A stretch of DNA of 52,790 nucleotides from a virus, in the IMG/VR virus record IMGVR_UViG_3300049846_001564, positions 1-52,790 of that record, one strand, 5' to 3'. The notes under the pieces were generated by a model. The model saw nothing but the letters and a program-made list of their open reading frames with translations. It did not search any database and had not been told where the DNA came from. Positions within the stretch are counted from its first letter, which is position 1; every line of letters starts with the position of its first letter. The position numbers and the translations under genes were made by a program. Below are positions 16,043 to 24,465 of this stretch, piece by piece.

Positions 16043-17686
16043 TTAATACATCATTTGCGATGCATCGTTATTTTTATTTGTTTCCGGAATTATACTTACA
16101 ACTGCATCAGTAGTTAACATAATACTAGAAATTGATACTGCATTTTCCAATGCTGATCTAGTAACTTTAACTGGGTCTACAATCCCTGCAGTCATAAAAT
16201 CAACTACGGCGTTGCTCCTAAAATCATATCCGATATCACCTAAGAATGTGTCTTTACTTTCATCACTCATAGCATTATCAATTTTATGCATAACTATATA
16301 TGGAACCATGCCCGCATTAGTGCATATCAAATTAAAAGGCTCTTTACAGGCTTCATATACAATACTAGCGCCTATCTTTTTTGATTTAGGCATATTGATA
16401 TTATCAAATTCCAATCCTCGCGCTATGTTATATAGAGTAACACCACCACCTGGTATAATGCCTTCTTCAACAGCAGCACGGGTTGCATGTAACGCATCAT
16501 CCACACGGTCTTTCTTTTCTTTCATTTCTACTTCGGTATGAGCTCCAATATATAAAACTGCAACCCCACCTGACAATTTACCTAATCTAGATTGTAACTT
16601 TTCGATATCAAAATCAGATGAAGCAGTATCAATTTGTTTTTTGATTTCCGCAATCCTATTTTGAATCGCGGTATCATCACCTCTACCATCAACGATTGTT
16701 GTCTTATCTTTAGTTACAGTAACTGTTTTAGCTCTTCCCAATTTGTCTAATCCAACGGTAGACAGCTTAATCATCTTTTGTTCAGATAAATATGTACCGC
16801 CGGTAATGGTAGCTAAGTCTTCCATAACGTGAATTCTTCTATCACCAAATTCCGGAGCTTTTACTGCTACTGTCCGTATAGTTCCTCTTGCTTTATTAAC
16901 TATCAACATAGCTAATGCTTCATCAGCTATATCATCACATACAATAAGTAATGATCCACCCGATGCACTAACCTTTTCTAATATAGGTAGTAGCTCTTTT
17001 ACATTATTTAATTTGCCGCCATACAATAAAATATACGGATCATCCAAAGTAGCTTGCATAGTCGTTTGATCAGTAACAAAATAAGGCGATACAAACCCTC
17101 TTTCAAATTGCATACCTTCTACAATGTCTAAATATGTTTCGGATGTCTTACTTTCCTCTACTGTAATTACACCATCTTTACCAACCTTTTCCATAGCAGT
17201 AGATATAAGCACGCCTATACTATTATCATTATTAGCAGAAATAGTAGCTACATTCTTTATATCTGTATTGGTAGTTACATTAGTTTTGATTTCTTTTAAT
17301 TTAGAAACAATTTGTTTAGTAGCATATTCCATACCTTCTTTAAGTTCAACTGGGTTCGCACCTTGGTTTAATGCTTCCAAACCTTTATTGTATAAAGCCT
17401 GAGCAAGAACGGTAGCAGTAGTTGTACCATCGCCCGCGTCCGTTGCCGTTTTCGCTGCCGCTTCCTTAACCAACTGCGCTCCTATATTTTCAAATGGATC
17501 ACTTAAATTAATTTCTTTTGCTACTGAAACACCGTCTTTTGTTGATACTGGTGCTCCAAAGGACTTTTCTAAAATAACATTTCTACCTGCAGGTCCTAAT
17601 GTAGCACCTACCGTATCGGCTAATTTATTAACACCTACTTGAATTTTAGATCTCGCTTCTTTTTTACTTAAAATTTCTTTCTTCAT
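16043..17686 (-). CDS. groEL: GroEL chaperonin
   Basis: 547 residues, the normal GroEL length. ATLGPAGRNVILEKSFGAP, the ATP-binding GDGTTTATVLAQ and the AVEEGIIPGGGVTLY block are intact. The usual C-terminal GGM repeats are absent; the protein ends NDASQMMY. It follows groES with one base between, so the pair is an operon. Phage-encoded full-length GroEL is uncommon; it could fold abundant virion proteins independently of the host. Confidence 0.97.
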   Translation of the reverse strand: MKKEILSKKEARSKIQVGVNKLADTVGATLGPAGRNVILEKSFGAPVSTKDGVSVAKEINLSDPFENIGAQLVKEAAAKTATDAGDGTTTATVLAQALYNKGLEALNQGANPVELKEGMEYATKQIVSKLKEIKTNVTTNTDIKNVATISANNDNSIGVLISTAMEKVGKDGVITVEESKTSETYLDIVEGMQFERGFVSPYFVTDQTTMQATLDDPYILLYGGKLNNVKELLPILEKVSASGGSLLIVCDDIADEALAMLIVNKARGTIRTVAVKAPEFGDRRIHVMEDLATITGGTYLSEQKMIKLSTVGLDKLGRAKTVTVTKDKTTIVDGRGDDTAIQNRIAEIKKQIDTASSDFDIEKLQSRLGKLSGGVAVLYIGAHTEVEMKEKKDRVDDALHATRAAVEEGIIPGGGVTLYNIARGLEFDNINMPKSKKIGASIVYEACKEPFNLICTNAGMVPYIVMHKIDNAMSDESKDTFLGDIGYDFRSNAVVDFMTAGIVDPVKVTRSALENAVSISSIMLTTDAVVSIIPETNKNNDASQMMY

Positions 17687-17687
17687 A

Positions 17688-17984
17688 TTATTGTCCCAAA
17701 TTTAAAAATAATTCACTTTCTTTACAAACCAAAAATTCTTCACCATCAATTTCAAAAGTATGGCATCCGTATTTAGGATATATAACCGTATCACCTACTT
17801 TCGTAACAGTAGGCATTAGTTTATTGTCAACTAACGACACTACACCTGGCCCTACAGCTATTACTTTTCCTGGCATTGCTTTTTCTTTTCCTGCATCAGG
17901 AACAATGATCCCCCCTGAGGATATTTCATTTGGCTCAATAGCCTTAATAATTACGCGTTCTCCGTATGGTATTCCTTTAAACAT
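17688..17984 (-). CDS. groES: GroES co-chaperonin
   Basis: 98 residues. Starts FKGIPYGERVIIKAIEPNEI, then GGIIVPDAGKEKAMPGKVIA, where GGIIVPD is the mobile loop that contacts GroEL, and a typical VGDTVIYPKYGCHTFEIDGE ending. Bacterial-length GroES, unlike T4 gp31. It is directly upstream of groEL and downstream of the sliding clamp gene. Confidence 0.95.
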   Translation of the reverse strand: MFKGIPYGERVIIKAIEPNEISSGGIIVPDAGKEKAMPGKVIAVGPGVVSLVDNKLMPTVTKVGDTVIYPKYGCHTFEIDGEEFLVCKESELFLNLGQ

Positions 17985-17995
17985 TTTTTTTTAAT

Positions 17996-18715
17996 TTATA
18001 CGTGTGATACTTCAACTAAATAATATGCAACTTCAAAATCAGTTCCTGCACATTTTACTTCCATTAAACCATTATTACTAACATTTACGGAGATAGACTT
18101 AGCATCAGAATTTGCTGATAGAATTTCCTTTAAATAGTTTGAATTAAATGATTTATATTTGATTTCATTATCAAATTTGCCTGACACCGGCAATGTAATT
18201 TTAGTAGTATTATTATTATTTGAATAACCGAAAATTAATTCACTCTTCGCGCTAGTACAATTTAATGTTACGTGGCACAATTCAGGTAAAGCAGATTTAG
18301 CTTTGAAAAATTTAGTTAAGAAATCCTGAGTTACATCCAGGCTAAAATCAAAAGCCGGAATCTGTTTTAATTTTGCTGAAGCTGGAATTACGGATAAATC
18401 AGCTAACACATATGATACTGCAGTGTCTTTATCTTTTAATTCCAAGGATATAGGTTTATCACCTATTTTATTGGTATTAACCGTTACATCCTTATCAAAG
18501 ATGGAAATTAATTTTAACAATTGAGACGTGGTGTATATACCTAATTCTGAATCAGGAATATCTATACCCGTTACCTTCAAAGCACCAATTAAGGTTTTAT
18601 CAGAAGTAACAAAATCTACTGTGGCTTCTTTATTAGATACTACCCACTTTACAGAATCTATATTACCACCTAAATGGTAACGCTGTATCAAATCTATTAA
18701 CTTATTTTTATTCAT
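17996..18715 (-). CDS. Sliding clamp, gp45-like
   Basis: 239 residues, near T4 gp45 (228). Opens MNKNKLIDLIQRYHLGGNID, with VDFVTSDKTLIGALKVTGID and LGIYTTSQLLKLISIFDKDV matching the gp45 clamp pattern. It forms a trimeric ring that tethers the polymerase and, in T4, also activates late transcription. It is next to groES/groEL, and its loader subunits are encoded at 11.7-15.5 kb. Confidence 0.88.
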   Translation of the reverse strand: MNKNKLIDLIQRYHLGGNIDSVKWVVSNKEATVDFVTSDKTLIGALKVTGIDIPDSELGIYTTSQLLKLISIFDKDVTVNTNKIGDKPISLELKDKDTAVSYVLADLSVIPASAKLKQIPAFDFSLDVTQDFLTKFFKAKSALPELCHVTLNCTSAKSELIFGYSNNNNTTKITLPVSGKFDNEIKYKSFNSNYLKEILSANSDAKSISVNVSNNGLMEVKCAGTDFEVAYYLVEVSHV

Positions 18716-18759
18716 AAAACTTTTTTTTAAATATAACTAAAACTTATTTCTACTACAAA

Positions 18760-19134
18760 TTAATTTACAATATTAACGGTAAATGTTGGATTTGATGCTA
18801 TTATTATATCTTTAATTCTATCATGTACCCAATAATCATGCTTTATTAATAAATCACCGCCGGGCTGTGCTCCATAATTTGACGAAGGAGCGGTAGCTAA
18901 AATATCAGCACCCAGTTCGTATCGTCTTTCCAATTCATTCAATGAAGGTATTGAATCAGTAATTGGTCGTTTTCCATTGTCATACGCGTTTTTAGATTTC
19001 CATAAATGTAATACGACTGATATTGAATTTGCGTCTTGTCGTTTTACTATATCCAACCTAGCGTAAAGTGATCCTTCACCAATGATAATATTATCATCAC
19101 CCGTTGTAAATGTACCCGTAATATTTAATGCCAT
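18760..19134 (-). CDS. Hypothetical protein, possibly structural
   Basis: 124 residues. Starts MALNITGTFTTGDDNIIIGE; mostly beta-type sequence with SISVVLHLWKSKNAYDNGKR. No known domain. A TATATTTATA-type motif lies just upstream (19146-19157), so it may be separately promoted. Its composition resembles small phage virion proteins, which is only an impression. Confidence 0.6.
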   Translation of the reverse strand: MALNITGTFTTGDDNIIIGEGSLYARLDIVKRQDANSISVVLHLWKSKNAYDNGKRPITDSIPSLNELERRYELGADILATAPSSNYGAQPGGDLLIKHDYWVHDRIKDIIIASNPTFTVNIVN

Positions 19135-19145
19135 GTTTCTTTTTT

Positions 19146-19157
19146 TATATAAATATT
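19146..19157 (-). promoter_or_regulatory. TATATTTATA-type promoter-like motif
   Basis: AATATTTATATA on the minus strand, about 11 bases before the ATG of the 18760-19134 gene. Same motif as found before several other genes and the RNA transcription units. Confidence 0.4.
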
Positions 19158-20391
19158 AATTAAAATCAAAATGCGAATTTATTGCTTCCGGCTTGCCATC
19201 CGGATTACCAGTTGTCTTTTTATAACCAAATTCACGCATACCAAACATATTATTAAATTTAGAATATACTGGTTTATACTTCTCATAAACCTGAATTGGA
19301 TCATTGCTTTCAAACATTTCTTTCATAGCCTTACAAATATTTACGGCAACTGGATCTACTAAACTTTCCATTAAATCAAAATGAGATTGTTGCAATCTCT
19401 TTATAGTTCGAATAGTATCTAAAAAGATATGCATATTATGATTAGTCATATACATATAACTAGAAGTTTTCCATTCTATAATATCCTTATATGTTCTACC
19501 AGCACATGCTGGGCAATTAACTAACTTACAAGGTAATTCACCATTCTCATTAAAGTTCATATTACGTTCCATATAAGCAGTAACGAATCCGCCATACTTA
19601 TAATCAGCATCGAAATAATACCCACCGTACACAGTCATTAGCGCCGGACTTGATGAGTCGGTTGACACTTGTACTTTACCGCCGGTATAGTCATTTAAGC
19701 ACATCTGCAAATATTCATATAAGAAAAAATCATATAATTTAGACGCACCTAATATATGTAGATAATTATTATTAGGCTTTAAGAACTCTTTATTTTTAAT
19801 CATTAAAGCTAATGAATACATTAAGTTAGTTACATTCCTACAATTACCGAAGGCCCAACCTCTAAAATTAAAATCCTTTACCTTGTTATACCAGTAATTA
19901 TATTCCTGTTCGTTATCACCTTGCAATACAGTTAGATAAGCAGTTTTACCTGATTGGTGTGTTTCAAAGTATTTAAAATTTTCTAAGCTAATATCTAAAC
20001 ATTCATTAAATTTACCTTGTAATGTTACCCTAGGTGGTAAATCTAAGTTCATAGCTATATCAGAATTTTCTTCTAACCAATTAAAAATAGTCTCTTTAAA
20101 AGAAGGATCCCATTGAATAGCACCTGTAGCTAATTGGAATCCACCGCTATCACCCATTACTTGAACAGATGGATCTAAACCCATACGTTGCCTAAAATCC
20201 ATCTTTTTATAATGATGTCCGGCAGTAATTAGAAAATATTTATGCCTCCATTCCTCAGGATATGTATCGGAATAAAATCTACTAGATATACCCGGGGCTA
20301 TCTCCACATCTTTCTGTAGCCAACTTTTACTTGCCCCGGACGATAAACTCGGGAAATATATAAACTTATCGTATGTTGTTGATTGAGCCAT
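19156..20391 (-). CDS. dpdA: DpdA-like transglycosylase (TGT superfamily) for 7-deazaguanine DNA modification
   Basis: 411 residues. QVMGDSGGFQLATGAIQWDP matches the (S/G)DSGGFQ catalytic loop of tRNA-guanine transglycosylases, including the first catalytic Asp. VQVSTDSSSPALM supplies a second Asp in the style of the DNA-acting DpdA family, and PCKLVNCPACAGRTY with later His residues may form the zinc site. TGT proper exchanges guanine for preQ1 in tRNA; DpdA does so in DNA. FolE, QueD and QueE in the same window support the DNA role. It overlaps the next gene upstream by one base. Which deazaguanine it inserts cannot be read from sequence. Confidence 0.82.
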   Translation of the reverse strand: MAQSTTYDKFIYFPSLSSGASKSWLQKDVEIAPGISSRFYSDTYPEEWRHKYFLITAGHHYKKMDFRQRMGLDPSVQVMGDSGGFQLATGAIQWDPSFKETIFNWLEENSDIAMNLDLPPRVTLQGKFNECLDISLENFKYFETHQSGKTAYLTVLQGDNEQEYNYWYNKVKDFNFRGWAFGNCRNVTNLMYSLALMIKNKEFLKPNNNYLHILGASKLYDFFLYEYLQMCLNDYTGGKVQVSTDSSSPALMTVYGGYYFDADYKYGGFVTAYMERNMNFNENGELPCKLVNCPACAGRTYKDIIEWKTSSYMYMTNHNMHIFLDTIRTIKRLQQSHFDLMESLVDPVAVNICKAMKEMFESNDPIQVYEKYKPVYSKFNNMFGMREFGYKKTTGNPDGKPEAINSHFDFN

Positions 20392-20900
20392 TATTTTTCT
20401 GATTTATAAACATAATTAATTTTTTCCACCGGGCCGGATGTACTAGAGGTGCGTGGCATTTGTTCCTTATCTTCTTTCGGGACTTCCGAAATTGTCAATT
20501 TACTAATATCTTTTTCAGCAAACAATTCACTCATCGTAGGCTCAGGACAAATATATTCAGCCCCATTTTCTCCATCTTCCAATACTTCGCAGTAATTTAA
20601 CCCAAAGTATTTAGTCAATTCTTCAGCTATCATTTCACAACTCATAGTATTGAAATAAAAGCACTCGGCATTCTCCGCATAATATCTTCTGGTTAGATAG
20701 CTATGTATAGCACGTTTAAACATAATTATTTCAACATCCCTATCAGTATGCGCTACTTTCTTTTTAGCGGTAATGTGAAATGTATGTCGATGCGGTGCTG
20801 ATAGAAAATGTACCTTTTCTAATCCAGGATGATCTAATACTCCGGGCCAACTATGTATGCCCTCTATTTGTAATTTAATTACTATGTTTGTCGTATTCAT
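20391..20900 (-). CDS. Divergent PTPS/QueD-fold-like protein
   Basis: 169 residues. IEGIHSWPGVLDHPGLEKVH then SAPHRHTFHITAKKKVAHTD resembles the His-containing part of the 6-pyruvoyl tetrahydropterin synthase fold. RDVEIIMFKRAIHSYL corresponds to the DFxxLK helix, and MIAEELTKYFGLNYCEVLED to the last helix-strand. The catalytic Cys and LDHxxLN motif of true QueD are not evident, and a charged C-terminal extension follows residue about 125. It is directly upstream of the DpdA-like gene (one shared base), so a binding or accessory role in deazaguanine modification is an inference. Confidence 0.55.
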   Translation of the reverse strand: MNTTNIVIKLQIEGIHSWPGVLDHPGLEKVHFLSAPHRHTFHITAKKKVAHTDRDVEIIMFKRAIHSYLTRRYYAENAECFYFNTMSCEMIAEELTKYFGLNYCEVLEDGENGAEYICPEPTMSELFAEKDISKLTISEVPKEDKEQMPRTSSTSGPVEKINYVYKSEK

Positions 20901-21990
20901 GTTTTAATTCAAATATATTTTCTAAAAATTTATTGGCTGAAAAATAATTCTTTTCTAGAAATTTTTCAGTATCTTTCCATTCTATACTATTAATAATATG
21001 GTCGTAATTATTAATATAAGACTGTATCAATTTAATAATTTCTTCCTTATTTTCCAAATATTTTTGATAATTTATTGTCCAATCACTATTATAGCACATA
21101 CCACTAAACATTTCATGGTAACTTAATCTATCTGGAACCATTGGTATTGCTCCTGCTAATAATCCTTCCATCATACTAATACCTAATGTTTCTTGTAAAT
21201 TAGCTGAAAATACTATCTTAGCTTCACCTAAGAGCTCATGATACTGATCTTTAGTTAGTCTTCGTTCTTGACATACCACCCATTCATATTCCGGTAAAGA
21301 TAAAGCTAAATCCTTAAATATTTCTATTTGTTTTTCAGGGGCAACTCTATGCGGAAACAAAATTAAATCTCGTTTTTTAGCTTCTTTATATGGACTTAAT
21401 AAACTAGGTAGATATTCAAAAGGCAATCCCGTTCTAACTATTTTATCATAATATTCCTTAGCATCATCATTCTTTAATATCACATTTTTAAAAATATCAA
21501 TATGATATTCAGATGCAAAATAGTTTTTATCACAGGCATAAAATATTGAACGTTCAAAATTATAACTCCAGGTTTTATTCTTTATTCGTCTACCTAAAAA
21601 ATCATTTTCATCATATGACCCGGCGTGCCATATAGCATGAATTTTAAAATCTAAAAATAATAAATCGCTAATATACTTACATTGAATTATACCGGGATGC
21701 CATGCATCCGGAAATATTAATGTAGCTCCAGGTAAAATAGTTTCATCGGAAACCATTTCTATCAATTTATTTATTTGAGTATTTTTATAAATGTTAGTAT
21801 TTTTAAAATCCAAAAATGCCCCATCGGTAGTTTGATTCGGTATACTTTCTCCGCCTACTACTACTACTTCCGTATCGACTATTTCATTATTGATGATGAA
21901 ATCACTCATCAATTTAGGTAAATGCCAATACCATTGACCGGTGTACCTAGTATCAATAGGTTCCAATGGTAATATAACTAGTTGTTTCAT
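20875..21990 (-). CDS. GT-B glycosyltransferase-like protein
   Basis: 371 residues. Two Rossmann-like halves: an N-terminal part beginning LVILPLEPIDTRYTGQWYWH, and a C-terminal part with DLILFPHRVAPEKQIEIFKD and FSANLQETLGISMMEGLLAG, which carries the E(x7)E-type donor site of GT4 enzymes. It overlaps the PTPS-like gene by 26 bases. It could glycosylate modified DNA or a surface glycan; context alone does not decide. Confidence 0.72.
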   Translation of the reverse strand: MKQLVILPLEPIDTRYTGQWYWHLPKLMSDFIINNEIVDTEVVVVGGESIPNQTTDGAFLDFKNTNIYKNTQINKLIEMVSDETILPGATLIFPDAWHPGIIQCKYISDLLFLDFKIHAIWHAGSYDENDFLGRRIKNKTWSYNFERSIFYACDKNYFASEYHIDIFKNVILKNDDAKEYYDKIVRTGLPFEYLPSLLSPYKEAKKRDLILFPHRVAPEKQIEIFKDLALSLPEYEWVVCQERRLTKDQYHELLGEAKIVFSANLQETLGISMMEGLLAGAIPMVPDRLSYHEMFSGMCYNSDWTINYQKYLENKEEIIKLIQSYINNYDHIINSIEWKDTEKFLEKNYFSANKFLENIFELKHEYDKHSN

Positions 21991-21991
21991 A

Positions 21992-22588
21992 TCAATTACA
22001 TAAATCTAATTTCTTAAATGCAGCCACCAAATCATCTATTTTAGAAACCACTACATTATTACAATTTCCAGTTACTAAACATAAATTAAATGTGCCTCTA
22101 TTGCTTCCACCTATTTGTATAGCAAATATATCTATTTGAGATAATATATTATTTGTTTCTATATAATCCAATAAATACTGTATATCAGTTATGTCTCCGT
22201 CAGATAACATAATGATTATATTATATTTTGCTGGATCTGCATTTGCTAATTGATATACCGCATCCTCTGTTGCATTTAAAGCAAATGTGCCGCAACAAAC
22301 TTCCATTAATGACAATTTGTATATAGCAGTTATTATTGAATCTTTATTTTCACTAAGCGGTACTAAGTTAGCGGTAATTGAATTAAACATAGTAATACCT
22401 ATGCGTACCCTATCCTTTCCTATTACCATATTAGACACAAAATCATAAACAGCGGACGCTAAAATAGGTTCATTCCCAGCTTCGCTGTCTGACATATCTA
22501 CTAATAAAATGATATTAGCATTTAGACACCCTTGTGCTTTCACCTGGCTACCTAAAAATAAAAATAATATAATGATTATATACTTCAT
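21992..22588 (-). CDS. Secreted von Willebrand factor A domain protein
   Basis: 198 residues. The first 18 (MKYIIIILFLFLGSQVKA) form a Sec signal peptide. LVDMSDSEAG is a DxSxS MIDAS metal site, and IIIMLSDGDITD supplies the later Asp of the vWA fold. Six cysteines suggest disulfides. A single vWA domain with a signal peptide would be exported and bind a protein or surface ligand through Mg2+/Mn2+. It abuts a glycosyltransferase and a dehydrogenase gene; its function in the phage is unclear. Confidence 0.82.
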   Translation of the reverse strand: MKYIIIILFLFLGSQVKAQGCLNANIILLVDMSDSEAGNEPILASAVYDFVSNMVIGKDRVRIGITMFNSITANLVPLSENKDSIITAIYKLSLMEVCCGTFALNATEDAVYQLANADPAKYNIIIMLSDGDITDIQYLLDYIETNNILSQIDIFAIQIGGSNRGTFNLCLVTGNCNNVVVSKIDDLVAAFKKLDLCN

Positions 22589-23559
22589 TAAAACTTTAAA
22601 TAACCACGTAAATACCCCGGTATTCGAGAACTACCATCATCAAAAGCCTTTTTAACTTGGGCCATGTCATGTCTGTCATAACCGGCGGACCATATTTTAT
22701 TTACTATTCCTAAGCTATCAGTCTCAATTAAGTCGCGAGCCATTACCATGGCCGCATTAAAACTAGAATTTCTAGGTGAAGGAAATATTAAAGTATGGCA
22801 ATTCCAACATGTATCAAAGAAATTAGTAGTAACCGGAGTAAATGGAGTTGCTGCATAACAAACCAGTGCTTCCAAATCAGCTAATTTTTTTGATATTATA
22901 TCAAACATTTCTGATTTACTAGTTAAATCAATAACTATATTATACTTTTTACCGGATGCTAATATTTCATCTAATGAATGTAATTCATATCCCATCCATT
23001 CCCATAGGTCCTTATTACTGTTTCCTACTACTATTAACTTCTTTGTAAATGTTTTACAATATGATCCTATAACCAAACTCATAAATCCTGAACCTAATAA
23101 CAATATAGGTTCATCCTGACTAAATCCCATTACATATGAAGTAACTTCAGTATTCTGGAATATATTTAAAGCACACGCTACAGGTTGTAAAATATATTTA
23201 TGATGTAATTCCGGTATTACTACGAATTCGTTTTCCTTTGCGTAATAATATTCAGCATACCCTGGGTCACTCCAAGTGGAAACGAAATCTCCTACATTTA
23301 CTTTTCCGCGTAGCCCCGGTCCTACTTCTACGACAGTACCTATAGCTTCATGTCCCCATGTACCTATCTTACCATTAGGATGAAATTCATCACTGTATGG
23401 CATTTTTTCTGCACCCGTATAATTTCCTATATCACTTCTACACACACCGCAGTATGCAGTTTTAATTTTAATTTGGTCAAATCCAATAGCTGGCATTTCC
23501 CAATCTACTTCGGACACGTTCCCAGCACCGAAGCAATGTAATGTTTTTACTATTCCCAT
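22588..23559 (-). CDS. Zinc-dependent alcohol dehydrogenase (MDR) family protein
   Basis: 323 residues. CGVCRSDIGNYTGAEKMPYS has the catalytic-zinc Cys, GTWGHEAIGTVVEVG the GHE motif, and PILLLGSGFMSLVIGSYC a GxGxxx NAD(P)-binding turn. The structural-zinc lobe with four clustered Cys is missing. Family members oxidise secondary alcohols of sugars or polyols. It shares a base with the Gfo/Idh gene upstream, so the two oxidoreductases may act on one sugar or cyclitol substrate. No substrate can be named. Confidence 0.85.
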   Translation of the reverse strand: MGIVKTLHCFGAGNVSEVDWEMPAIGFDQIKIKTAYCGVCRSDIGNYTGAEKMPYSDEFHPNGKIGTWGHEAIGTVVEVGPGLRGKVNVGDFVSTWSDPGYAEYYYAKENEFVVIPELHHKYILQPVACALNIFQNTEVTSYVMGFSQDEPILLLGSGFMSLVIGSYCKTFTKKLIVVGNSNKDLWEWMGYELHSLDEILASGKKYNIVIDLTSKSEMFDIISKKLADLEALVCYAATPFTPVTTNFFDTCWNCHTLIFPSPRNSSFNAAMVMARDLIETDSLGIVNKIWSAGYDRHDMAQVKKAFDDGSSRIPGYLRGYLKF

Positions 23560-24464
23560 TATTCAATTATTTTATGAATCCATGTATCAATAACTACGTG
23601 TTTTTGATATTCATCATTAGTACTATCAAAAATATCATTTATCATCTTAAGATAATATTTTTCCGGACAAAAACCATATTCGAAAAATACTTTCGAACCA
23701 TTTGTAAATTCTATTTCCGCTCCTACCTTAGGTGCAGGTAATTCAGATTTCCATTGAGCAACAAATTCTACCTGGATAGGTTTATTTAATATATACGCAG
23801 TCCATTGTGCTTTCGAACTATCATCTACATCATATATCGGATTAACCGTACTAATAACACCATACGTAGTAGTTTGCACGTCTTTCAGTGAATACCGTTG
23901 TTCATTATTTAATTTTATATTTTTAGGTAACAAATCAAATATATTAGCATATATACTCAATAAATGTGGCATTAAATCTCTACTAACCCCGCCCCATGAT
24001 AATTTTTTAGTCGTAAACCATGATCCTGGATTCGGTACTCTATTTACATTTATCCAATTAAAAGTTATTTTATCAATATTTTCAGCTTGGTCTCGCACTA
24101 AATCACGAATTTGTTTGTTCATTTCCCGATAGTAATTATTTTTTACCATCATAATTCGTCTTTCCGGATATTTAGTAACATAATGTTGCCAGCTTTCGGA
24201 TTTTTCCAACCCCGGTTTCTCTACTAAAATATTAGTTCCGATACCTAATTCTAAAAGATCGCGAAGCCATTGCTCATGTAAATAATTTGGGCAACATATA
24301 ATTGCTAAATCAAATTTGACAAAAACAATATCCGATAACTCTTTATATGTTGATGGTATTTCCGGATTTGGGTCGAGAGTGTATACTTCAAACTTATTCC
24401 GTACTAATAATTCAGCATACATTTTACCAATGCCTCCCTGGCCTATAATTAAAACTCTTTTCAT
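23559..24464 (-). CDS. Gfo/Idh/MocA-family oxidoreductase
   Basis: 301 residues. RVLIIGQGGIGKMYAELLVR is the NAD(P)-binding start, and NILVEKPGLEKSESW contains the EKP motif of the family. The second domain is beta-rich. Enzymes of this family oxidise or reduce sugars, inositols or nucleotide-sugars. Paired with the MDR dehydrogenase. The start lies one base after the polymerase stop, so expression may follow DNA polymerase. Confidence 0.85.
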   Translation of the reverse strand: MKRVLIIGQGGIGKMYAELLVRNKFEVYTLDPNPEIPSTYKELSDIVFVKFDLAIICCPNYLHEQWLRDLLELGIGTNILVEKPGLEKSESWQHYVTKYPERRIMMVKNNYYREMNKQIRDLVRDQAENIDKITFNWINVNRVPNPGSWFTTKKLSWGGVSRDLMPHLLSIYANIFDLLPKNIKLNNEQRYSLKDVQTTTYGVISTVNPIYDVDDSSKAQWTAYILNKPIQVEFVAQWKSELPAPKVGAEIEFTNGSKVFFEYGFCPEKYYLKMINDIFDSTNDEYQKHVVIDTWIHKIIE

Positions 24465-24465
24465 A

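Noticed and set aside
16212-17402. Plus-strand ORFs opposite groEL
   Set aside because: Shadow frames of a conserved gene.
18760-19134. Assignment of this gene as a named virion protein
   Set aside because: Only composition suggests it; no motif supports a name.
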